NCBI RefSeq assembly: GCF_002157205.1
Contig: NZ_CP021358.1
Span: 1,054,001-1,118,000, forward strand
Origin: Kushneria marisflavi
Lineage (GTDB): Bacteria > Pseudomonadota > Gammaproteobacteria > Pseudomonadales > Halomonadaceae
DNA length: 64,000 nt
Reading direction: 5' to 3'
Shown here: piece after piece, positions 57,891 to 64,000 of the stretch
Numbering within the stretch: the first letter of the stretch is position 1
How the letters are laid out: every line of letters begins with the position of its first letter
Program-made: the position numbers and the translations under genes
The notes under the pieces: model-generated
What the model saw: only the letters and a program-made list of their open reading frames with translations
Told to the model about the DNA's origin: nothing
The model's database searches: none

Positions 57891-59324
57891 TTATTCAAGC
57901 CAGAGCTTCTCGAGCGGCATCGGGCGATGCAGATAATACCCCTGACCATAATTCACACCCATTTTGACAAGCTTTTCCACGCTGGCGCTGTCCTCGATAA
58001 ATTCGGCCACGGTCAATGCACCCAGGCGCTGAGCAATCTGATTGATGGCATCGACAATCACCTGATCCACCGCATTGTCACTCACGTGACGGATAAAACC
58101 ACCGTCAATCTTGATGATATCGACAACGAAATTGCGCAGGTATCCAAACGAGCTCAATCCGCTTCCGAAATCATCCAGTGCAATACGACACCCCGCACTG
58201 CGCAGCTCGGCAATGACCTCAACGGCCAGAGCGAGATGGTTCATGAGTGCCGTTTCCGTAATTTCAAATATCAGTGCCTGAGGCGGAAGAGGAGATGCCG
58301 ACAGGATCTCCTGTAACCAGGGCAGGAAGGTGGCATCGTTGAGCGAATTGGCAGATAAATTGATGCTCAGTGAGCGGCCATTGCGTACCTGTTCCATACG
58401 CTCGCCGTCATGGACAAGCGCATGCTCGATCACCCAGCGATCCACGGCAGCCATGATACCGTAGCGTTCAGCCACCGGAATGAAGGCGCCCGGCGCCACT
58501 ATCTCGCCCTCCCGTCCCAGCATCCTGACCAGGATTTCCAGATAATCGCTGCCCTCACCCTGCAGGGGAACAATTCGCTGACAAAACAGTACGAAACGAT
58601 CATTTTCAATCGCCTCGCGCAGCCCTGCCGCCATGAAGATATCGCGATGGTACTGCTCGATATCTTCCTGCCCGGGATGATAAATGGTTGCCCGGTTTCG
58701 ACCATACTGTCGTGAGGTATAACAGGCGACGTTGACGCGACTGAGCAGGGTGCCAAAGCTTTCAGCCTGATTATCTACCGGTATCAGCCCGGCGCTGACA
58801 CTCACTTCATGAACTCGTCCTTCCCAGGAAAACCTCAGAGCACTGATGGCTTCAATCACGGTCTCCACCCATACCGCCGATGCTTCGATATCGCGCCCAT
58901 GAAGCAGCAGGGCGAACTCGTCTCCACCCAATCGCGCCAGCACATCCCGGTCATCGAGATACCGTTCGATCAGACGGGCAATCTCGATCAGCAGTGCATC
59001 CCCTGCCAGGTGTCCTGCCGAATCGTTAATGACCCGGAAATGGTCAAGATTCAGGATCGCCAGAATGGCAGGCGCTGCCCCACTCTGATCGATGGCCTCC
59101 TCAACGGCCTGCTCGAAGCGTCGACGATTATATAATCCTGTCAATGCATCATGGCTGTCGGTAAAGCTCAGGCGCCGCTGGAGCTCACGGGCACGCGACA
59201 GATCCTGAAAGACCACAATCATCCCCATGGGAGACCCACCTGCGGCTCGTACTGGCGCAGCCGTCGCATTGATTTCGCGAGCCTCCTGATCCCTGTTGAT
59301 CAATACCGCATCGTCGCCGCTCAT
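57891..59324 (-). CDS. PAS(partial)-GGDEF-EAL c-di-GMP enzyme, downstream half of a split gene
   Basis: A 477-residue product beginning mid-way through a PAS domain (GDDAVLINRDQEAREINATAAP, then GMIVVFQDLSRARELQRRL). Next comes a GGDEF domain with intact RLGGDEFALLL (133-137) and then an EAL domain. In the latter EAL itself is EIL (YLEILVRML), but SINLSANSLND, EITET, DDFGSGLSSFGYL, IKIDGGF and VAEFIED keep the metal and catalytic acids. The start ATG overlaps the stop of the upstream MASE1-PAS gene (ATGA). Joined, the two would make a normal MASE1-PAS-PAS-GGDEF-EAL protein, so this is either a frameshift or a coupled two-gene form. The frame is open to 59420. Confidence 0.82.
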   Translation of the reverse strand: MSGDDAVLINRDQEAREINATAAPVRAAGGSPMGMIVVFQDLSRARELQRRLSFTDSHDALTGLYNRRRFEQAVEEAIDQSGAAPAILAILNLDHFRVINDSAGHLAGDALLIEIARLIERYLDDRDVLARLGGDEFALLLHGRDIEASAVWVETVIEAISALRFSWEGRVHEVSVSAGLIPVDNQAESFGTLLSRVNVACYTSRQYGRNRATIYHPGQEDIEQYHRDIFMAAGLREAIENDRFVLFCQRIVPLQGEGSDYLEILVRMLGREGEIVAPGAFIPVAERYGIMAAVDRWVIEHALVHDGERMEQVRNGRSLSINLSANSLNDATFLPWLQEILSASPLPPQALIFEITETALMNHLALAVEVIAELRSAGCRIALDDFGSGLSSFGYLRNFVVDIIKIDGGFIRHVSDNAVDQVIVDAINQIAQRLGALTVAEFIEDSASVEKLVKMGVNYGQGYYLHRPMPLEKLWLE

Positions 59325-60862
59325 ACAGCTTCGTTGCGTGACAGGCAGGTATTGATCAATTCGAGCGACTGCGGTGCCATATCCGGCCCGTGAAGATGAA
59401 ACACCTCCTGAAGCGGACATTGCCTGGCCCGAGAGAAGTTCCAGCCGGTGATCTCTTCGGCGACGGGGTTCATGAACACGACATTGCCGGCCATATCAGT
59501 GGCAATGACACCATCCCCGATCGAATCAAGCGTGACCTGCAAACGCTCCTTTTCCTCCTGCAGATCATGAGCGAGCTGTTCGCGTTCCAGTTCCAACTGG
59601 CGGGCAGCATGGATATCGATCAGCGTGCCGACCATCTGCAGCGGCCGGTCCAGTTCATCGAACTGCATAACCTTGCCGCGTGACTGATACCAGCGGTAGC
59701 TGCCATCTTTCTGGCGCGCGCGATATTGCACCACATACAGTGGTGTTTCTCCTGCAATATGAGCGGCAAGCGCCTGTTCCACGTGTGCCACATCATCCGG
59801 GTGGGTTTTCTCACGCCATAGATCCATCGAGAAGGAAGCGCCCGCCTCCTCCCCGAGCATACGATGCGCCTCCAGAGAGGCACTGATCTGGCGGCGCACA
59901 AGGTCAATCTCCCAGACGCCCTGCCCACTCCCCTCCAGTGCAGACTTCCAGCGCTGCTCGCTTTGCTGTAGTCGTAACTGCTCCCGACGAAAATCATGTA
60001 ATGCCATTGCGAGTAAAAGCGCCGGCAACACCGTCAGGACGATGGTGATGTAATGAAACATGCCGATGTGAACGGCATCGTCCTGCTGGTAGAAATGCAC
60101 CAGTACCACCAGTGAACTGACACTCACGATATTGAGCAGGGTGCTTCGAAAAAAATCGAACAGCAGCGCCCCGAGCAGCAACATGCCGATGCTCCAGGTC
60201 ACTTCATCGGGAAAAAACAAAATGATGACCGCATTCACCGCTACGGTCAGAAGCAGCACGGCATTAAACCCGTTCAGAATGCGGGAAGAAAGCAGCTCCC
60301 GCCAGCGACCGATGGAGCTTTTGAGGGCCACCGGCAGCATGATAAGCATCCCCAGACAGCCCGACAGATAGTGAATCCACCATGACTGGAAAAAACCTGT
60401 TTCAGGCAGCGAGACTGTCAATGCCAACATCAGAGAACTGATCAGCGGAATTAAAAAGGCACCAATCAGCAGGATACTCAAAAAGGAAGAAACGGAGCTC
60501 GTAATGAGCACCCCTTTAAACTGCCAGCGTAACCAGAAAGCGCCTCCCAGAATTTCGAGGCCATTAACAAAGGTATATAGGAGAACTTCATGAGGTGTGT
60601 GGCAAAGATATTGGGCCAGCACATCTGCCAGCAAGATACCCACCATCGGTATGGCCCAGTCCCGCGGATGCAAACGAACCAGTCCCGCGATGGCCATGGG
60701 CCCGGCAAACCACGGGGCCACCACGGCGTCCTCCATACTGGAGAGCCTTGTGCCCGCCAGCACCAGCAAAAAATAGGCCAGCATGAACAGTCCCAGCCGC
60801 AACCAGCGAGCGAGGCGCTGGTAGTCGCTGTTTCCGAATATCTGCTCGTAGATTCCCAGCAT
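59321..60862 (-). CDS. MASE1-PAS membrane sensor, upstream half of a split c-di-GMP gene
   Basis: A 513-residue product. The first about 295 residues form an eight-helix MASE1-type sensor (LGLFMLAYFLLVLAGT; SWWIHYLSGCLGMLIMLPVAL; VLLLTVAVNAVIILFF). A PAS/PAC domain follows (WKSALEGSGQGVWEIDLVRR; KTHPDDVAHVEQAL; YRARQKDGSYRWYQSRGKVM), then a short coiled coil (LEREQLAHDLQEEKERLQ). A second PAS domain (SIGDGVIATDMAGNVVFMNPVAEEITGW) breaks off after CLSRNEAV at the TGA. Its missing half is encoded in the next frame from 59324. On its own this product has no output domain. It lies 83 bases downstream of pilY1. Confidence 0.85.
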   Translation of the reverse strand: MLGIYEQIFGNSDYQRLARWLRLGLFMLAYFLLVLAGTRLSSMEDAVVAPWFAGPMAIAGLVRLHPRDWAIPMVGILLADVLAQYLCHTPHEVLLYTFVNGLEILGGAFWLRWQFKGVLITSSVSSFLSILLIGAFLIPLISSLMLALTVSLPETGFFQSWWIHYLSGCLGMLIMLPVALKSSIGRWRELLSSRILNGFNAVLLLTVAVNAVIILFFPDEVTWSIGMLLLGALLFDFFRSTLLNIVSVSSLVVLVHFYQQDDAVHIGMFHYITIVLTVLPALLLAMALHDFRREQLRLQQSEQRWKSALEGSGQGVWEIDLVRRQISASLEAHRMLGEEAGASFSMDLWREKTHPDDVAHVEQALAAHIAGETPLYVVQYRARQKDGSYRWYQSRGKVMQFDELDRPLQMVGTLIDIHAARQLELEREQLAHDLQEEKERLQVTLDSIGDGVIATDMAGNVVFMNPVAEEITGWNFSRARQCPLQEVFHLHGPDMAPQSLELINTCLSRNEAV

Positions 60863-60945
60863 CGGTTCCCTGCACCCGGCCCTCTGAGGCCTTTATTATG
60901 TTATTGCCTGACATGGCCATATAATATGTACGATATCCCACGTGA

Positions 60946-63900
60946 TCACTGCTGATACCACCATAGCGGCGCCGTGACCAGACACTCCCGAAAGGCCTCG
61001 TCCTCGGCATCATACTGACCGCAGCCATTATCATCGTCAGTGCTTGACGTACTCTCATTGCCAAGCACTTCTGCAACCCGTCGAGCCCTGTCACTGTCCA
61101 GCACCCGAGTACGTAGTCCTTCTATCAGGAAGGTCGGTGTTTCCTGCAGATAGTTACCCATATTGGCACTTTTGACCGTAGCGCCTTGCTGCTCATGCCG
61201 ATGCCCATTGTCACGCCAGGCCGGCAGGGAAAAACCATATAGTGTTGAAACGCCACGAGCGGCCATGCACATGTCAGCAGGCACTTCAGGCTGGTAAGTC
61301 GTGAACAGTGTATTGCCGGCGATCGTTGAGGCATCTGACAGCACCTTTTCTCCATCCGGCAGCATCAGCCGCCAGCCATGAAAGGCGCTCGTGTCCAGAA
61401 ACCCTCTTTGATCTACCGGAGCACGAAGCATATAGGTGGAATCCTGCGCCAACGCCTCAATTAGATCATTATTGCTGAGTATGCCGGGTACAGGGGTCCT
61501 GAGGGAACCACCGAGCCAGCGGCTGACGTCGAGAATATAAAACGCATCATGGCTGTCGGCGTCCAGCGGGCTGGCACGATTACCGCTGCCCAGCATCAAT
61601 AGATCCACGGGCTTTTGATCCAGATAGGTGCGCACCAGGTTGGCTCGATTGAAAAAGGCGCGATCAATACCTTCCTGATCATGACGCCCCAGTGTGGCCA
61701 CCTGGTGGAGCTGCCAGTCCGAGGTCGTTCTTTTACCGTCCGAGCCATCATCCCCCAGCTGCAGATCGGCGAACCAGACATTGCCACCCGTATCGCCAAA
61801 GAAGGCACCGTCCACTGCCCCGTCAAAATCTCGATCCACGGGTGTCAGGGTCGCTGGCACACTGTCTTTCGGCCCCTTGAGCGAGGCAATGATGACACCG
61901 CTTTGGGCATCGATCACTACCATGCCTGCGCCCAACCGGGCGGGCCCACGGTCGGCCATGACGTCGTATCCCATGCCCACCAGAAACACGGCCCGTCCAT
62001 CGGCCAGCGTCACTGCCACCGGTGTGGACCAGCTCTGCCCCCAGTCCGATGCAGCGGTGTGCCAGGCCATTTTCGGCTCGTCCGGAGCCGTCACGTTCAG
62101 TCCATAATAGCCACGGCCACCTCGACCAAATCCGAACGCCAGTATTGCCTTGTCAAGGGTTGCATGGCGCTGACCCGTCGAATCGATCTTCGTGCCATAG
62201 GAAAGCCAGGCCCCGGGTGAGCCATCAATGCCGTAGTGCGTCGACTGAGAAATATACTGTTGACCGCCAGCATCCTCAGGCCATGGATACTCCGGGCGAG
62301 TATTGAGCATGCGATAAACGGCGATGGCTGCTGTCTCGCGAGGCCAGAAGGCCCAGCGCTCACTCCCGCTGGCATCATCTATGGCGTGAAGCACCCCCTC
62401 ATTGGTCCCGGCGAAAATGCGAATGCGCTGCCTGTCGACCGGACAATTTGAAGTCGCATCGGCACAGCCATAATTGATGGCCAACGGCTGCGAGTGAACG
62501 ATATCGCCCATTATCCAGGGCCGGATATCCGTCTCGCTTTCACCGGTCACATCTCGTCCGTAAATCCAGTCCGCCAGCTGTCGGGAGCTATAGCCCGCCT
62601 GTTTGAGAACGCCCAGAGCACGCGCATCGATACCATCACCATCAAGGGTCTGATCGATTCCGGGCCTGGCGAGCGGGCCAAAGGCGGCGTCCTTGCCAAG
62701 ATCGGTATAAAGGTTTCTGCCCGAAACCGCCTGCTCAAGCAAACGCGCGCCGATGCCCCCCTGCTCGACGGCATTTGGCGCGGCAACCTCCGAAATGCCT
62801 CGACTCCAAAGGTCCCGTTTGACCGGATTAACGGACTGGCCCGCCTCTACCGCAAACTTTTTCAGATTGCCGGTCCAGGGCACATAGCCTCGTGGCAAAA
62901 AACCGGGCGCATAGACCAACCCCAGGTTTTCCGTACCCTCGATGTTGGCCACCGTGCTGAAACGCTGCGACTGGGTTTCGTTTTCAATGATGCTGCCCAG
63001 AATTCGACTGAAGGCCAGATCCAGTCCGTCCCGGTCGTTGGCTTCGTAGTAACCCTGCGAAATGCCCGGCGGCGGCTGGGCGGCATCCTGAAGCAGTTGC
63101 TGCTGGGTGGTAAAACCGATAGTGAAGGTGTAGGCATGCTGAGAACCGGATAAATCCGGTGCCAGATCCCTTTCAGCCATAAAGCGTGTCAGCTGGGGCA
63201 GACAGTTTTCCTGTCGCGATACTCTGTTCGAGTTCAGCGGATCTACGGCGTCATAAATACCACAGGGCTTGCCGGTCAACGTACGTATGCCTGCGTTGGC
63301 ATTGGTGTCCCACTGTGGAATGCCATCGGTCATGTAAATGACATAGACATTTTCACAGGCACGCAGCGGACGGCGGTAATTACCGTTTTTATCTTCGGAA
63401 TTACGATCTCTCAAGGGTTCTACACCGCCACTGTCCTTGCCATACGTGACTGACCGACCGTTCATATAACGGTATACCTCGGCCATGGTTTCGCATAAAG
63501 GGGTAGAAGTATTGGCCTGCAAAGCATTGATAGTGTTTAAAAGCGACAGGCGTTCGCCGCCACTCTGGCGGGGCGTATTGGTAAAGGCTTGAACAACACG
63601 ACCACCGTTATAAAGCTCCTGAACCTGGCAGTTGGTGCCAAACCAGTTGCACTGGATTTGCGCACGATTATCGTTGAAGACACTCAGGGAGAAATTAATA
63701 CCGGGATGCTTGCTGACCAGCCCGCTGACGATGTCCTTTGTCACCTGCAGTCGAGACCTTGTACTGCTGCCGACGGCTGTCTGCATGCTGGCCGAAGTAT
63801 CAATAATCAGCATGACCTGCGGCTGGCCACCGCCGCCGCTGGCCTGGTAGGCAGGCAGATAGATATCCACATCATCGGCACGTGCACTATGCGAAATCGC

Positions 63901-63963
63901 CAGACATGTCATCAACACCATGAACCACTGATGCACCCGGCATTGGAATACGCCGATCCTCAT
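60946..63963 (-). CDS. pilY1: Type IV pilus tip adhesin/assembly protein PilY1
   Basis: A 1,005-residue exported protein. Signal peptide at residues 1-30. The N-terminal von Willebrand A domain has MIDAS motif DTSAS (55-59). A long linker precedes the C-terminal PilY1 beta-propeller, which starts near WIMGDIVHSQPLAINYG and includes RIFAGTNEGVLHAIDDASGSE and FGFGRGGRGYYGLNV. An EF-hand-like calcium loop DRDFDGAVD near residue 705 matches the site that controls pilus retraction in Pseudomonas PilY1. It ends in a Cys-containing tail. Preceded by another gene in a one-base overlap, so it belongs to a minor-pilin operon that extends past the window. Confidence 0.92.
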   Translation of the reverse strand: MRIGVFQCRVHQWFMVLMTCLAISHSARADDVDIYLPAYQASGGGGQPQVMLIIDTSASMQTAVGSSTRSRLQVTKDIVSGLVSKHPGINFSLSVFNDNRAQIQCNWFGTNCQVQELYNGGRVVQAFTNTPRQSGGERLSLLNTINALQANTSTPLCETMAEVYRYMNGRSVTYGKDSGGVEPLRDRNSEDKNGNYRRPLRACENVYVIYMTDGIPQWDTNANAGIRTLTGKPCGIYDAVDPLNSNRVSRQENCLPQLTRFMAERDLAPDLSGSQHAYTFTIGFTTQQQLLQDAAQPPPGISQGYYEANDRDGLDLAFSRILGSIIENETQSQRFSTVANIEGTENLGLVYAPGFLPRGYVPWTGNLKKFAVEAGQSVNPVKRDLWSRGISEVAAPNAVEQGGIGARLLEQAVSGRNLYTDLGKDAAFGPLARPGIDQTLDGDGIDARALGVLKQAGYSSRQLADWIYGRDVTGESETDIRPWIMGDIVHSQPLAINYGCADATSNCPVDRQRIRIFAGTNEGVLHAIDDASGSERWAFWPRETAAIAVYRMLNTRPEYPWPEDAGGQQYISQSTHYGIDGSPGAWLSYGTKIDSTGQRHATLDKAILAFGFGRGGRGYYGLNVTAPDEPKMAWHTAASDWGQSWSTPVAVTLADGRAVFLVGMGYDVMADRGPARLGAGMVVIDAQSGVIIASLKGPKDSVPATLTPVDRDFDGAVDGAFFGDTGGNVWFADLQLGDDGSDGKRTTSDWQLHQVATLGRHDQEGIDRAFFNRANLVRTYLDQKPVDLLMLGSGNRASPLDADSHDAFYILDVSRWLGGSLRTPVPGILSNNDLIEALAQDSTYMLRAPVDQRGFLDTSAFHGWRLMLPDGEKVLSDASTIAGNTLFTTYQPEVPADMCMAARGVSTLYGFSLPAWRDNGHRHEQQGATVKSANMGNYLQETPTFLIEGLRTRVLDSDRARRVAEVLGNESTSSTDDDNGCGQYDAEDEAFRECLVTAPLWWYQQ

Positions 63964-64000
63964 TACGGTGCTCCTCCCGTACTCAGCGTGACGACGCCCT
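63963..64000 (-). CDS. 3' end of a gene upstream of pilY1, probably pilX-like
   Basis: Only the last 11 codons (ending VVTLSTGGAP and TAA) are inside the window. The stop overlaps the pilY1 start by one base (TAATG) and the pilY1 ribosome site GGGAGGAG lies within it. By conserved gene order it is probably the minor pilin PilX, but the visible residues do not prove this. Confidence 0.5.
   Translation of the reverse strand, partial: GVVTLSTGGAP

Overview
The window is a GC-rich (roughly 60 %) stretch of a gammaproteobacterial chromosome. Protein content and gene order fit the family Halomonadaceae (Halomonas, Kushneria, Salinicola and relatives). The genus cannot be fixed from sequence reading alone. 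Almost everything is core or housekeeping. I see no phage, insertion sequence, CRISPR array, integron or obvious genomic island. The only stretches with clearly different base composition lie around 35.9-36.3 kb and 37.0-37.2 kb.

Layout: 0-4 kb carries a truncated nicotinamidase, dodecin, trkA, a DUF2784 membrane protein and a TraB-family membrane protein. 4-9 kb holds a minus-strand symporter/tapT/monooxygenase operon, a sirtuin, and the overlapping truC-tcdA-DUF1653 set. 9-10 kb is an iron-storage pair (bfr, and bfd behind a Fur-box-like site). 10-14 kb holds an aldehyde dehydrogenase and lptFG, divergent from pepA. 14-23 kb is the conserved pepA-holC-valS neighbourhood, here interrupted by ilvE, a short-chain dehydrogenase and a chemoreceptor. 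23-31 kb holds two tandem lpxT-like genes, gloA, doxX, a uracil-DNA-glycosylase-like gene, a membrane hydrolase, metR and an rstAB-like two-component system. 31-36 kb is nrdAB behind a tandem NrdR site. 36-37.3 kb holds a small AT-rich orphan gene and two convergent small lipoproteins. 37.3-42.8 kb is a complete minus-strand rRNA operon (16S-tRNA-Ile-tRNA-Ala-23S-5S) with promoter, boxA/boxB and processing stems. 42.9-50 kb holds pssA, a MOSC gene, the ilvI-ilvN-ilvC group and a cytoplasmic trehalase. 50-57 kb holds clpB with a sigma-32 promoter, the rluD-pgeF pair divergent from bamD, a PP0621-family gene and thiO. 57-64 kb is a type IV pilus/c-di-GMP area: a FimT/GspH-like pseudopilin, a MASE1-PAS / PAS-GGDEF-EAL protein split over two overlapping reading frames, pilY1, and the end of a further upstream gene.

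Functional themes are envelope biogenesis (LptFG, LpxT pair, BamD, PssA, PgeF), translation and rRNA/tRNA modification (ValS, TruC, TcdA, TapT, RluD, rrn), branched-chain amino acid synthesis (IlvE, IlvIN, IlvC), osmotic and stress physiology (TrkA, trehalase, ClpB) and surface motility/c-di-GMP. No wholly new system stands out. The observations best worth a second look are the split c-di-GMP gene beside pilY1, the tandem lpxT paralogues, the AT-rich micro-gene after nrdB, the 11-residue-repeat lipoprotein, the orphan hairpin/terminator cluster next to the 5S gene, and small reading frames in the leaders of ilvI and the trehalase gene.
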